Positions 1 through 9,424 of a stretch of DNA of 64,000 nt are shown here, one piece after another. Under the pieces are notes generated by a model. That model was not told where the DNA came from, ran no database searches, and was given only the letters and a program-made list of their open reading frames with translations. Origin of the DNA: UBA11222 sp030652895. GTDB taxonomy: Bacteria; Pseudomonadota; Alphaproteobacteria; UBA11222. Position numbers and translations under genes: made by a program. Each line of letters opens with the position of its first letter. Position 1 is the stretch's first letter. The stretch is from contig JBBQCS010000004.1 in assembly GCA_038318895.1 (NCBI GenBank), forward strand, positions 1-64,000, read 5' to 3'.

Positions 1-1232
1 TCCATCGCCAGGGCGCGCAGGATCAGGCGTTCGTTGAACGCCTTGCAGCGGGCGACTTCTTCCGCGTCATCCGGATCAAAGATCAGCAATGTGTGGAAAT
101 TTCCGTCCCCGACATGGCCGATGATGGGCGCTTCGATGCCACTGGCGGCCAGATCGCGTTTGGTTTCTTCAATACATTCTGCAAGGCGTGAAATCGGCAC
201 GCACACATCGGTCGGCATGCCCTTTTTACCGGGGTACATGGCGAGCGAGGCGTAGTAGGCGGTGTGGCGCGCCTCCCACAATTTGTTGCGCATTTCGGTT
301 TTGGTGGCCCAGTCAAACGCCCCGCCGCCATATTCGGCGGCGATTTCGCCAAAGCGTTCGGCCTGTTCACGCACGCCGGCCTCGGTGCCGTGAAATTCCA
401 GAAACAGGGTCGGCTGCTCTACCAGATCTAGCCCGGAATATTTGTTGATGCCCGCCACCGAAATTTCATCGATCAGTTCAATGCGCGCCACCGGCAGGCC
501 GGACTGGATGGTGGCGATGGTGGCGTTGACCGCGCTGATGATATCCGGAAAGCGGCAGGTCGCCGCTGAAATGGCTTCGGGAACCGGATGCAGCTTTACC
601 GCCACCTCGGTAATCACGCCCAGCGTGCCTTCGGAACCCACAAACAGCCGCGTCAGATCATAGCCGCTGGAGCTTTTGCGCGCGCGGTGCGCGGTTCGCA
701 CGACCCGCCCGTCCGCCATTACCACGGTCAGGCCCAGTACATTTTCGCGCATGCCGCCATAACGCACAGCATTGGTGCCTGAGGCGCTGGTCGCCGCCAT
801 GCCGCCCAGGGTGGCGTCCGCGCCTGGATCGATGGGAAAGAACAGGCCGGTATCGCGGATATATTCATTCAGCGTCTTGCGGGTGACGCCCGCCTCGACC
901 ACGCAATCACCATCCTCTGCATTGACCGAGAGGATTTTGTTCATCCCCGACAAATCAATGCACACGCCGCCATGCAACGCCGCTACATGGCCTTCCAGCG
1001 AGGTTCCGGCTCCGAAGGGAATAACCGGCGTGCTATGCGCCGCGCAGATGCGGACAATTTCCACAACTTCGTCAGTTGAATGTGCAAACACGACCGCATC
1101 CGGGGCCTGCGGCGCATGATACGACTCGTCCTTGCCGTGCTGTTCGCGCACCGCAGCCGAGGTCGACAGCCGCGCGCCAAAGCGTTCGCGCAGCAGATCA
1201 ATCGCGCCCCGGTTTCGTGCTGGTTCCGCCAT
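1..1232 (-). CDS. FAD-binding D-lactate dehydrogenase / glycolate oxidase-like protein (3' end off window)
   Basis: Flavin-dependent 2-hydroxyacid dehydrogenase of the GlcD/DLD family. These enzymes oxidise D-lactate or glycolate and pass electrons to cytochrome or quinone. About 410 codons are present and the C-terminal part runs off the left edge; relatives are about 460-480 residues. The reverse-strand frame begins MAEPARNRGAID. The FAD-binding segment PFGAGTSLEGH lies near residue 75, followed by DPGADATLGGMAATSASGT. The family motif HVGDGNFH sits close to the window edge. The start is an ATG at 1232 with GGGGAG nine bases upstream. It is divergent from the acetyltransferase at 1376. The exact substrate cannot be read from the sequence. 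Confidence 0.85.
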   Translation of the reverse strand, partial: MAEPARNRGAIDLLRERFGARLSTSAAVREQHGKDESYHAPQAPDAVVFAHSTDEVVEIVRICAAHSTPVIPFGAGTSLEGHVAALHGGVCIDLSGMNKILSVNAEDGDCVVEAGVTRKTLNEYIRDTGLFFPIDPGADATLGGMAATSASGTNAVRYGGMRENVLGLTVVMADGRVVRTAHRARKSSSGYDLTRLFVGSEGTLGVITEVAVKLHPVPEAISAATCRFPDIISAVNATIATIQSGLPVARIELIDEISVAGINKYSGLDLVEQPTLFLEFHGTEAGVREQAERFGEIAAEYGGGAFDWATKTEMRNKLWEARHTAYYASLAMYPGKKGMPTDVCVPISRLAECIEETKRDLAASGIEAPIIGHVGDGNFHTLLIFDPDDAEEVARCKAFNERLILRALAM

Positions 1233-1375
1233 TAGCGGTTACTCCCCTTTTATGTTTCTTTTCATCAGCATAGGCGCCGCAGCGCTCTAAATGCATCCGG
1301 AATAGCCGCCATCTTAGCAGAGGGTTAACCAGTTCGCAGCCACTATCCGCAAAACCTGTTTGATGGAACACCGGC

Positions 1376-2044
1376 ATGTCCCTTGCGAAAAGCGCGGCTC
1401 CGCAACTTCCCGACGGCCTTACGCTGTTGCCGGAGACGCGCATTAATGTGCCGTTTTACTTTGAACCGACCGTCACCATCGGCGCCGCCAATATCGGCCA
1501 AAATGTGCGTATTGGCCGCAACAGCTTCCTGAATGAAGGCGTTATCCGCGAGCATACCACCATTGGACGTTATTGCTCGATCGGCCGCAAGGTGACAATT
1601 GCGGCCCCACATCATCCACTGGATCATGTAACCACCCATCTTGGCCTGCTCGCCGCGAGTGATCAGGGCGCGCCGAACCCGGATGTGCAGGAAAACCTGC
1701 GCGAAACCATCATCGGCAATGATGTCTGGATTGGCGACAATGTATTTATCAAACGCGGGGTGCGTATCAACGATGGCGCGGTCATTGGCGCGTCCGCAGT
1801 CGTCACCAGGGACGTGCCGTCCTATGCGATCATGACGGGCGTGCCAGCGCGCCTGCTGCGCTACCGGTTTGACGAGGCCACCCGTCAGCGCCTGATCACT
1901 GCGGCCTGGTGGAATTATCCGGAAGATTTCATCAGCGCATTGCCGTTACGCGACGTCGCGGCGGCTTTGGACAGGCTTGAACAGGGAACGCCCCCGGTTG
2001 ATCCCGTAAGCTACACCCGCGTGCCTTCTGCAAGCACTGTTTAA
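1376..2044 (+). CDS. Hexapeptide-repeat (XAT/CatB-like) acetyltransferase
   Basis: A 222-residue left-handed beta-helix acyltransferase, probably acetyl-CoA dependent, acting on a sugar or small molecule. Isoleucine/glycine hexapeptide turns run through residues 34-75 (for example VRIGRNSF, TIGRYCSIG) and again at 111-145 (IIGNDVWIGDNVFI, AVIGASAVVTRDVP). Between them is a loop with the histidines of APHHPLDH (about 78-84), where XAT enzymes keep their catalytic His. The ending TGVPARLLRYRF is typical of the class. The acceptor is unknown. Xenobiotic (streptogramin or chloramphenicol) acetylation is only one possibility, and an envelope-sugar role is equally plausible. Confidence 0.75.
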   Translation: MSLAKSAAPQLPDGLTLLPETRINVPFYFEPTVTIGAANIGQNVRIGRNSFLNEGVIREHTTIGRYCSIGRKVTIAAPHHPLDHVTTHLGLLAASDQGAPNPDVQENLRETIIGNDVWIGDNVFIKRGVRINDGAVIGASAVVTRDVPSYAIMTGVPARLLRYRFDEATRQRLITAAWWNYPEDFISALPLRDVAAALDRLEQGTPPVDPVSYTRVPSASTV

Positions 2045-2100
2045 GCCATATTTGTCTATTTCCGTGTTCTCATAGTAGAATGGCCAAAATCAGATAGAAC

Positions 2101-2613
2101 ATGGTCATTATGGCGCAGATTGATTTCGAACCTGAACCCATCGAAATTACGGGACAGCACGTGCTGCCGGAATGGATCGATTATAATGGGCATATGAATG
2201 TGGCGTTTTACGTACTGGCCTTTGACAAGGCGCTGGACGTGATATTCGATAGGCTGGATGTCGGCGTCAATTATGTGGAGCGAACAGGAAATTCGGCCTT
2301 TATATTGCAGAACCATGTCGCCTATCTGGCGGAACTGAAGCTGGGGGATCCGATTCGCGTGACGTTTCAACTATTTGATTGGGATCCGAAGAAAGTACAT
2401 TATTTCATGCACATGTATCACGCAACCGAAGGGTTTCTGGCCGCCACCGCCGAACAGATCATGATGCATGTCAGTCTGGAGACACGGCGTTCGTCCCCAT
2501 TCCCGGCTGAGGTGCAGACCAAATTGGCGGCATTGCTCGAAGCGCACAAAATTTTACCACGGCCACAAAGCGCAGGGGCCAGTATTGGCATCCGTCGCAA
2601 GACTGCAGCGTGA
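2101..2613 (+). CDS. Hot-dog thioesterase, betainyl-CoA thioesterase-like
   Basis: A 170-residue single hot-dog-fold acyl-CoA thioesterase. The segment WIDYNGHMNVAFYVLAF (about residues 26-42) is the 4HBT active-site region, with the DYNGHMN signature. YLAELKLGDPIRVTFQL follows, as in thioesterases associated with L-carnitine dehydrogenase (betainyl-CoA hydrolysis). No carnitine dehydrogenase gene is in the window, so the substrate is an inference from family resemblance. An in-frame ATG at 2110 is an alternative start. Its stop overlaps the next gene in TGATG, which suggests coupled translation. Confidence 0.75.
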   Translation: MVIMAQIDFEPEPIEITGQHVLPEWIDYNGHMNVAFYVLAFDKALDVIFDRLDVGVNYVERTGNSAFILQNHVAYLAELKLGDPIRVTFQLFDWDPKKVHYFMHMYHATEGFLAATAEQIMMHVSLETRRSSPFPAEVQTKLAALLEAHKILPRPQSAGASIGIRRKTAA

Positions 2614-3107
2614 TGCGTTGCGCTATGGCCGCAGCGGTTGGGCTGCTTGCAATAATGACGGCCAGTGTGGCCTCGGCCGCATGCAGCGACCCCCCTTCCC
2701 CTGGCGTTGACTGGGGGCGTTGCTATGTGGAGGAGCAAAATCTGGCCGAGGTGGCGCTGATCGGCGCGAAATTACGTGAAGCCCGCCTGAACCGTTCCGA
2801 TCTCGGGGGGGCTGACATGAGCAAAGTGGATGCGCGGCGGGCAAAATTCGTGTCCACAAACCTCACTGGCGCCACACTTGAAGGCGCGGATTTGCGCGAA
2901 GCCGATTTTACCAATGCCATCTTGCGCGATGTCCGGCTTAAGGATGCCGATCTGCGCCGCGCCCGGCTGTTTCGCGCGGATTTGCGCGGTGCGGATTTAA
3001 CCGGCGCAAAACTTGAGTCAGCCGATTTGCTGAACGCCAATCTGATCGGCGCGACCTGGACCAACGGTAGACTATGCGGGGAAGGTTCTATTAGCCAGTG
3101 TAAGTAA
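2613..3107 (+). CDS. Exported pentapeptide-repeat protein
   Basis: About 164 residues. The N-terminus has a hydrophobic stretch ending ASVASAAC that looks like a Sec signal peptide; the Cys after it makes a lipoprotein conceivable, but the box is not canonical. From about residue 45 onward the sequence is a run of A(D/N)LxxA-type pentapeptides (for example ADLREADFTNA and RADLRGADLTGA), which fold as a right-handed quadrilateral beta-helix. The C-terminus carries a Cys pair (RLCGEGSISQC). The start is ATG 2613, overlapping the upstream stop by one base; a GTG at 2610 is also in frame. No enzymatic motif is seen and the function is unknown. Confidence 0.7.
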   Translation: MRCAMAAAVGLLAIMTASVASAACSDPPSPGVDWGRCYVEEQNLAEVALIGAKLREARLNRSDLGGADMSKVDARRAKFVSTNLTGATLEGADLREADFTNAILRDVRLKDADLRRARLFRADLRGADLTGAKLESADLLNANLIGATWTNGRLCGEGSISQCK

Positions 3108-3130
3108 CAGGCGAAAATGGCGTGTTACAC

Positions 3131-5413
3131 ATGTTAGAATGCACCATGCCCTTACCCGATTCTCATACTCCCCCACAAAACATGCAGCCGCCAGCCTATC
3201 TGGACGGCCTGAATGGCGTGCAGCGTGAAGCGGTCGAGGCACTGGATGGCCCATTGCTGGTGCTGGCGGGGGCGGGAACCGGAAAAACCCGGGTGCTGAC
3301 CACCCGCATTGCGCATTTGCTATGGACGCGGCGCGCCTTTCCGTCACAAATCCTGGCAGTTACGTTCACCAATAAAGCCGCGCGCGAAATGCAGGAGCGG
3401 GTAGGGTCGCTGATCGGTGGCGCGGTCGAGGGTATGCCCTGGCTTGGCACATTTCATTCCATTGGCGCCAAAATTTTGCGCCGCCACGCGGAACTCGCGG
3501 GGCTGAGTTCCAATTTCACCATTCTGGATACAGACGATCAGATAAGATTGTTAAAGCAGTTGCTGAGCGCTGCCGATATTGACGACAAACGCTGGCCCGC
3601 GCGATCATTGGCGGCGCTTATAGATCGCTGGAAAAACCAGGGGCTGACGCCGGATAAAATATCCGAAAATGACGCCTTCAGTTTCGCCAACGGCAAGGGG
3701 CGTGAATTATATGCCGCCTATCAGGCCCGGCTGAAAGTTCTGAACGCCGCGGATTTCGGCGATCTGCTGCTGGAATGTTTGACACTGCTGCAGCGCAACC
3801 CCGATGTACTGGCCCAATATCAGGAGCGCTTCAAATATATTCTGGTCGATGAATATCAAGACACCAACGTTGCGCAATATTTGTGGCTGCGCCTGCTGGC
3901 GCAGAAGCGGCGTAACATTTGTTGCGTTGGCGATGACGATCAATCCATCTATGGCTGGCGTGGCGCGGAAGTTGGCAACATTCTGCGCTTTGAAAAAGAT
4001 TTTCCCGGCGCGCGCACTGTCCGGCTGGAACAGAATTACCGGTCAACGCCAAATATTCTGGCCGCCGCATCCGGTATGATCGCCGCCAATGAAGGGCGCC
4101 TGGGAAAAACCCTGTGGACCGATCATCAGGAAGAAGGCGAAAAAATCCAGATCTGCGGCGTGTGGGATGGAGCCGAGGAAGCCCGCATCGTCGGTGAACA
4201 GGTCGAGCAGTTACAGCGCCAGGGCAGCAATCTGAACGATATGGCGATCCTGGTGCGCGCGGGGCGCCAGACCCGGGAGTTCGAGGAGCGTTTCCTGACC
4301 CTTGGCGTGCCTTACCGTGTGATCGGCGGGCCACGTTTTTATGAACGCATGGAAATCCGCGACGCCATCGCCTATCTGCGCGTCATTGCGCAACCCGGTG
4401 ACGATCTGGCGTTTGAACGCATTCTCAACAAACCCAAGCGTGGCCTGGGCGATGCAGTGGTGCAAAAACTGCACCAGACGGCGCGGGCGCAGAATATTCC
4501 ACTGACCCGTGCGATGCAGTTGTTACTGGAAACCGATGAGCTGCCCGCGCGCAGCCGCAATCCGCTCCGTGCGCTGAATGACGACTTCACACGCTGGCGC
4601 TCATTGCTCGGCAATACGGATCATCCGCAGGTGACGCAACTGGTGTTGGATGAAAGCGGCTATACGGGTATGCTGAAGGCGGATCGCTCACCTGATGCGC
4701 CGGGACGCCTGGAAAATCTCAAGGAACTGGTGAACGCACTCGAAGCATTTGAAAATCTGGGTGGTTTTCTGGAACATGTTTCCCTGGTAATGGAAAATCA
4801 GCAATCCGGATCCGGAGACCGGATAAATATCATGACCCTGCACAGCGCCAAGGGACTGGAGTTCCGCTCGGTTTTCCTGCCCGGATGGGAAGAAGGCCTG
4901 TTTCCCAGCCAGCGCAGCATGGACGAAAACGGCACGGCCGGCCTGGAGGAAGAGCGCCGTCTGGCCTATGTCGGCATAACACGGGCGCGCGAACGGGCGC
5001 GAATATTTTATGCCGCCAATCGCCGGGTATATAATTTATGGCAATCCGCCCTGCCATCCCGTTTCATCAGTGAACTGCCGCCGGATACTGTCAGCGTGCA
5101 AACGGAACAAGGCCTTTATGGCGGCCGCATGCGTGAAGCAAATCCGGTGTTTGAGCAAAATTATGATACGCCGGGATGGCAACGCATGCAGGCCGCCAAG
5201 CGGCCGTCGCGTGGGGTGACAATCGAGGCACGCGCGACGCCCGGCCGCGCGACGCCAGCCACAGAAACATGCGAACACGCCAAGGGCGCACGGGTGTTTC
5301 ATGCAAAATTCGGATATGGCCATGTGGCCGATGTCGATGGCAACAAGCTCGAAATCGAATTTGAAAAGGCCGGGCGCAAGCGCGTAATAGGCGCCTTTGT
5401 GCAACCGGCCTGA
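3131..5413 (+). CDS. uvrD: ATP-dependent DNA helicase UvrD/PcrA (SF1)
   Basis: A superfamily 1A 3'-5' helicase of about 760 residues, used in nucleotide-excision and mismatch repair and in clearing stalled forks. Visible motifs in order are the Q-motif region LNGVQREAVEAL, Walker A GAGTGKTR (about residues 48-54), the VTFTNKAAREM motif, Walker B LVDEYQDTN, GDDDQSIYGWRGA, the QNYRST motif, and YVGITRARERA near residue 625. The C-terminal 45 residues (FHAKFGYGHV and following) form the Tudor-like RNA polymerase-binding extension. The 5' end is uncertain: GTG 3122, ATG 3131 and ATG 3146 are all in frame and none has a strong ribosome-binding site. prmA starts four bases after its stop. Confidence 0.93.
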   Translation: MLECTMPLPDSHTPPQNMQPPAYLDGLNGVQREAVEALDGPLLVLAGAGTGKTRVLTTRIAHLLWTRRAFPSQILAVTFTNKAAREMQERVGSLIGGAVEGMPWLGTFHSIGAKILRRHAELAGLSSNFTILDTDDQIRLLKQLLSAADIDDKRWPARSLAALIDRWKNQGLTPDKISENDAFSFANGKGRELYAAYQARLKVLNAADFGDLLLECLTLLQRNPDVLAQYQERFKYILVDEYQDTNVAQYLWLRLLAQKRRNICCVGDDDQSIYGWRGAEVGNILRFEKDFPGARTVRLEQNYRSTPNILAAASGMIAANEGRLGKTLWTDHQEEGEKIQICGVWDGAEEARIVGEQVEQLQRQGSNLNDMAILVRAGRQTREFEERFLTLGVPYRVIGGPRFYERMEIRDAIAYLRVIAQPGDDLAFERILNKPKRGLGDAVVQKLHQTARAQNIPLTRAMQLLLETDELPARSRNPLRALNDDFTRWRSLLGNTDHPQVTQLVLDESGYTGMLKADRSPDAPGRLENLKELVNALEAFENLGGFLEHVSLVMENQQSGSGDRINIMTLHSAKGLEFRSVFLPGWEEGLFPSQRSMDENGTAGLEEERRLAYVGITRARERARIFYAANRRVYNLWQSALPSRFISELPPDTVSVQTEQGLYGGRMREANPVFEQNYDTPGWQRMQAAKRPSRGVTIEARATPGRATPATETCEHAKGARVFHAKFGYGHVADVDGNKLEIEFEKAGRKRVIGAFVQPA

Positions 5414-5416
5414 ACC

Positions 5417-6313
5417 ATGACAGACCCACTCATTCAGGCGACGCTGCAATTGCCGGCACATGCGGCGCTGAGTGTCGCGGACCTGCTGGAGGGCCTGGAC
5501 GCGCCACAAGCTCTGTCCGTTACGGCATTTGAAATTCCTGGAACGGATGATTTTACAGTTCAGGCGCTGTATCCACAGGCTCCATCGGCGGAAAATTTGC
5601 AGCAGCAGATCGCGCCACTTATTGACGCACTGCAAATACCAATGCCGCAGATCACGTTAGGCGAACTGGAAGACCGGGATTGGATCGCGCAATCCCTGGC
5701 CGACCTGCCCCCTATTGTTGCCGGACGTTTTTTTGTCGCGGGCGCGCATGGGCTTGAACAAGCGCCGCGCGCCGCTATCCATCTGCATATAGAGGCGGGA
5801 CAGGCGTTTGGCACCGGGCATCACGAAACCACGTTATGCTGTCTGCTGGCGCTCGATTATCTTGCGCGGCGGCGGCGCTTTTCGCATGTGCTGGACCTTG
5901 GCTGTGGCACCGGCGTATTGGGCATGGCGGCGGCAAAACTCTGGCGGCGCAAGGTAATTGCAAGTGACATTGACCCGATTGCGGTCCACGTCGCTTGGGA
6001 AAATGCAGCTCGAAATGGACTATCGGCTTTTATGCGGCCCGTCACAGCGGCTGGCTTTGCACATCCGGTCATTGCTGCGGGCGCGCCGTATGATCTCGTT
6101 CTGGCGAATATCCTTGCACGGCCGCTAATGCGGCTGTCGCACGCTGTGGCGCGGCATATCGCCCCCGGTGGCCATGTGATCCTGTCTGGCCTGTTGCGCA
6201 CACAAGAGGCTGCGGTGCGCGGCGCCTATAGAAGCCACGGGCTTTTCCTGGAGCGTCGTTTTTTACGCAACGAATGGTCTACTTTACTTCTGCGCAAGCA
6301 AAAATTGCGCTAA
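5417..6313 (+). CDS. prmA: Ribosomal protein L11 methyltransferase
   Basis: A 298-residue SAM-dependent methyltransferase that trimethylates ribosomal protein L11. The diagnostic QAFGTGHHETT lies at about residues 132-142. It is followed by the SAM-binding loop LDLGCGTGVLGMAAA and by LANILARPLM, where other methyltransferases have the acceptor motif. The length matches the E. coli protein (293). It is packed directly after uvrD and eleven bases before the aminopeptidase gene, which suggests a small co-transcribed group. Nothing unusual is seen. Confidence 0.92.
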   Translation: MTDPLIQATLQLPAHAALSVADLLEGLDAPQALSVTAFEIPGTDDFTVQALYPQAPSAENLQQQIAPLIDALQIPMPQITLGELEDRDWIAQSLADLPPIVAGRFFVAGAHGLEQAPRAAIHLHIEAGQAFGTGHHETTLCCLLALDYLARRRRFSHVLDLGCGTGVLGMAAAKLWRRKVIASDIDPIAVHVAWENAARNGLSAFMRPVTAAGFAHPVIAAGAPYDLVLANILARPLMRLSHAVARHIAPGGHVILSGLLRTQEAAVRGAYRSHGLFLERRFLRNEWSTLLLRKQKLR

Positions 6314-6323
6314 GGTGTAAACT

Positions 6324-8129
6324 ATGGACATGGCCCCAACATTGATGGAGCTGGGCGACCGGCTGGCATGCCTGCGGGCGGAACTGGGCCGGCGCAATCT
6401 TGCCGGGTTCGTCGTACCCCGCGCCGACGCGCATCAGGGCGAATATGTTCCACCCCATGACGCGAGATTGGCGTGGCTGACCGGATTTACCGGATCTGCG
6501 GGGACGGCCGTAATTTTACGGACGCGGGCGGCGATTTTCGTCGATGGGCGCTACACGCTGCAGGTACGTGATGAGGTCGACACTACTCTGATTGACCCGC
6601 TTCCCATTATGGAGCAATCACCGGAAGACTGGCTTGCCAAACATCTGCGCCCGGGTGACCGGCTTGGGTATGATCCGTGGCTGCATACGCCGGACGGGGT
6701 TTCCCGCCTGCAATCCGCATGTGCTAGGGCCGGCGCGGTGCTTGACGCCTGTACGGATAATCCCATCGACGCGGTATGGATAGATCAGCCGCCACCGCCC
6801 AAGGCGGCGGTCACACCCTACCCGCTTGAATATGCCGGTGAAAACTCCACGTCCAAACGCACCCGCATTGCGGAACTTGTTGCAAAAATTCCGGCCTACG
6901 CCGCAGTCCTGACCATGCCGGATTCCATTGCCTGGCTGCTGAATATTCGCGGCGGCGATGTCGATCATTCGCCGCTGCCTTTGTCGTTTGCCATTCTGTA
7001 TGATGATGGCCGGTGCAGTCTGTTTATGGACCCCGATAAGATAGGCCAAGGTCTCGTCGCCCATCTTGGCGATCAGGTAACCCTGCATGATCAGCAGGCG
7101 CTGGGCCCAGCCCTGGACTCCCTGGGAGGCGACACAAAACATGTGCTCCTGGACACCGGCACCGCCGCTGCCTGGATTGCGAACCGTCTTACGGCCGCGG
7201 GGGCAAAACTGGTCTCCGGCGCGGACCCCTGCGCCCTGCCGAAGGCGCGTAAAAACGCCACAGAGATTGCCGGCATGCGCACGGCGCATATTCGCGACGG
7301 CGCGGCCTTATGCAGCTTTCTGGCCTGGCTGGATCAGACGGCGGCAAAGGGCGGGCTGGGTGAAATTACGGCATCGGACAAACTGGAAAGCTTTCGCAAG
7401 GCGACCGGTTGTTTGCGGGACCTGAGCTTTCCCACCATTTCCGGCGCGGGTCCAAATGGCGCCATTGTGCATTACCGGGCCAGCGCCAAAAGCAACCGCA
7501 TGCTGGAACCCGGAAACCTGTATCTGCTCGATTCTGGCGCGCAATATCTGGACGGCACCACCGATGTTACCCGCACCATCGCCATCGGCACTCCGTCTAC
7601 CGAGCAACAGGATCGTTTCACCCGTGTGCTAAAGGGGCACATTGGCCTGGCCACCATTCGCTTTCCAAAGGGCGTAACCGGCGCGCATCTGGATGTGCTG
7701 GCGCGTGCGGCATTATGGAAAGCCGGCCTCGATTATGATCATGGCACCGGGCATGGGGTCGGCTGTTATCTGAGCGTGCATGAAGGACCACAAAGCATAT
7801 CCCGCCGCCCCAATAATGTGGGGCTGGAACCGGGCATGATCGTTTCCAACGAGCCCGGATATTACAAACAGGGCGCCTATGGCATACGCATTGAAAATCT
7901 GGTGTTGGTGACGGAGCCTTGTCAGATACCGGGCGGAGAGCGCGAAATGATGGGCTTTGATTCGCTTACGCTTGCGCCGATTGACCTACGTCTGGTGACG
8001 CGCGGACTGCTGACAGACGAAGAGGCTGGATGGCTTAACACCTATCACGCGCAGGTATGTAAAACCCTGATGCCGCTGGTGGATGCGCCAACTGCCAGTT
8101 GGTTGGCGCACGCGACGCGAGCGATTTAG
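6324..8129 (+). CDS. Xaa-Pro aminopeptidase (peptidase M24B)
   Basis: A 601-residue three-domain aminopeptidase P that removes an N-terminal residue preceding proline. Two creatinase-like N-terminal domains (to about residue 310) precede the pita-bread M24 domain. The dimetal ligands are visible: Asp residues in LLDSGAQYLDGTTDVTR, His in GTGHGVGCYLSVHEG, Glu in SNEPGYY and Glu in RIENLVLV. The length is like the eukaryotic XPNPEP1 and alphaproteobacterial forms, longer than the two-domain E. coli PepP (441). It ends with a stop abutting the convergent cyclase stop, with no intergenic base. Confidence 0.9.
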   Translation: MDMAPTLMELGDRLACLRAELGRRNLAGFVVPRADAHQGEYVPPHDARLAWLTGFTGSAGTAVILRTRAAIFVDGRYTLQVRDEVDTTLIDPLPIMEQSPEDWLAKHLRPGDRLGYDPWLHTPDGVSRLQSACARAGAVLDACTDNPIDAVWIDQPPPPKAAVTPYPLEYAGENSTSKRTRIAELVAKIPAYAAVLTMPDSIAWLLNIRGGDVDHSPLPLSFAILYDDGRCSLFMDPDKIGQGLVAHLGDQVTLHDQQALGPALDSLGGDTKHVLLDTGTAAAWIANRLTAAGAKLVSGADPCALPKARKNATEIAGMRTAHIRDGAALCSFLAWLDQTAAKGGLGEITASDKLESFRKATGCLRDLSFPTISGAGPNGAIVHYRASAKSNRMLEPGNLYLLDSGAQYLDGTTDVTRTIAIGTPSTEQQDRFTRVLKGHIGLATIRFPKGVTGAHLDVLARAALWKAGLDYDHGTGHGVGCYLSVHEGPQSISRRPNNVGLEPGMIVSNEPGYYKQGAYGIRIENLVLVTEPCQIPGGEREMMGFDSLTLAPIDLRLVTRGLLTDEEAGWLNTYHAQVCKTLMPLVDAPTASWLAHATRAI

Positions 8130-9422
8130 TCAGGCGCTTATTCCTGCCTGCATGGGTCGCACGGACTCCGCCACGCCAAGCAGATAATGGGTTTCAATCG
8201 GACCGATTCCACGAATATCCAATACGCCCCTCGGTTCAAAATTAAAACGTCCCTCAAGCGCTTTACGCGTCTCCGCTGAAACCAGTATCCGCCCTACTGG
8301 TGCGGCTTCCTGTAAGCGGCTAGCCAGATTGACAGTATCGCCCCAGAGATCGTAAGTAAATTTTCGCCTACCAATCACCCCTGCGACCGCCGGGCCGACA
8401 TGAATACCTACACGCAAACCGAAATTGCCGCCGTCCCCGGTGCGGACACTACTTACATACGTAAACAAATCTAGAGCCATGGCGGCGACTTTCGCCGTAG
8501 CGTCGGCGGAGCAGCCAGGCAGCCCCCCGGCAACCATGTAGGCGTCGCCAATAGTCTTGATTTTTTCCAGGTGATGGTGATCAGCAAGTTCGTCAAAACC
8601 GCAAAATATTTCATTGAGCAATTTCACCACCTCTGACGGTGGGTTGCGGCTGGCGAAATTTGTAAACCCGGAAAGATCGGCGAACATGACCGTCACTTCA
8701 TCCAGCCGGTCGGCAATAGGATTTTCCAGCTTTTTTAGCCGGGCAGATATAGGCTCCGGAAGAATATTGGCTAGCAAATCTTCCGAACGCCCCTTTTCGG
8801 CCAACAGATCATCTTCGGCGCGATGCACCGCCATTTTGTAGTAACCGATGATGGCACCTGAATAGAGCACCATCGCCGTGAAGGCAAATATCCGCGAGGC
8901 GACAAGGCTATGTTCCGGCGTACTACCCAGCGGGCCATAGGCGTACATCAGATACTGGCCAACCAGCAACGCGACGCCAAGCGAAACAAAGCTTATCGCC
9001 AACTGCCTTTTTTCCTCACGCGCAAAAAGCAAAAATGGGCTGGTGGCGAACGCTATCCCGTAAATACCGACCCCCGACTGGGGCCCCATTACCAGACAGA
9101 TCGTGATGTAGTGCAGAGACGCGAGTAATACCAACAGGTAACGCGCAGCCGCGTGCCAGCCACGCGCCTGCATCCCCAGGCCTACAAAGTAGAGTACGCC
9201 AAATAGTAAGCTGATCAGTCCCGCGGTGACATCACCCGCGGGGAAATGCACCCCGACGCCTGCGCCAAAGGCAATTCCGGCGAGGATGACGAATGTAATA
9301 TTCGTCAATGCGCCGGTGCGAAATCTCTGTTGGTCAATTTCACCCCGTACACCCAGCTCCAACAGCCATCTAAAGGCGTTCCACACTATTCTCTCCCCCC
9401 AGAAAATCAATGCCACCCGCAA
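8130..9422 (-). CDS. Membrane-anchored class III adenylate/guanylate cyclase
   Basis: A 430-residue protein. Residues about 35-200 form six hydrophobic segments. A short signalling helix follows (LLANILPEPISARLK, 216-230) and then a class III nucleotide cyclase domain. The metal aspartates are D249 (VMFADLSGF) and D293 (KTIGDAYM). The purine-contacting Lys is K289 and DLWGDTVNLASR supplies the Asn and Arg of the active site, so it should be active, most likely making cAMP. It begins two bases after the ligA stop and is the last gene of the long minus-strand block, so it may share transcripts with repair and cell-wall genes. What the membrane sensor detects is unknown. Confidence 0.88.
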   Translation of the reverse strand: MRVALIFWGERIVWNAFRWLLELGVRGEIDQQRFRTGALTNITFVILAGIAFGAGVGVHFPAGDVTAGLISLLFGVLYFVGLGMQARGWHAAARYLLVLLASLHYITICLVMGPQSGVGIYGIAFATSPFLLFAREEKRQLAISFVSLGVALLVGQYLMYAYGPLGSTPEHSLVASRIFAFTAMVLYSGAIIGYYKMAVHRAEDDLLAEKGRSEDLLANILPEPISARLKKLENPIADRLDEVTVMFADLSGFTNFASRNPPSEVVKLLNEIFCGFDELADHHHLEKIKTIGDAYMVAGGLPGCSADATAKVAAMALDLFTYVSSVRTGDGGNFGLRVGIHVGPAVAGVIGRRKFTYDLWGDTVNLASRLQEAAPVGRILVSAETRKALEGRFNFEPRGVLDIRGIGPIETHYLLGVAESVRPMQAGISA

Positions 9423-9424
9423 TA

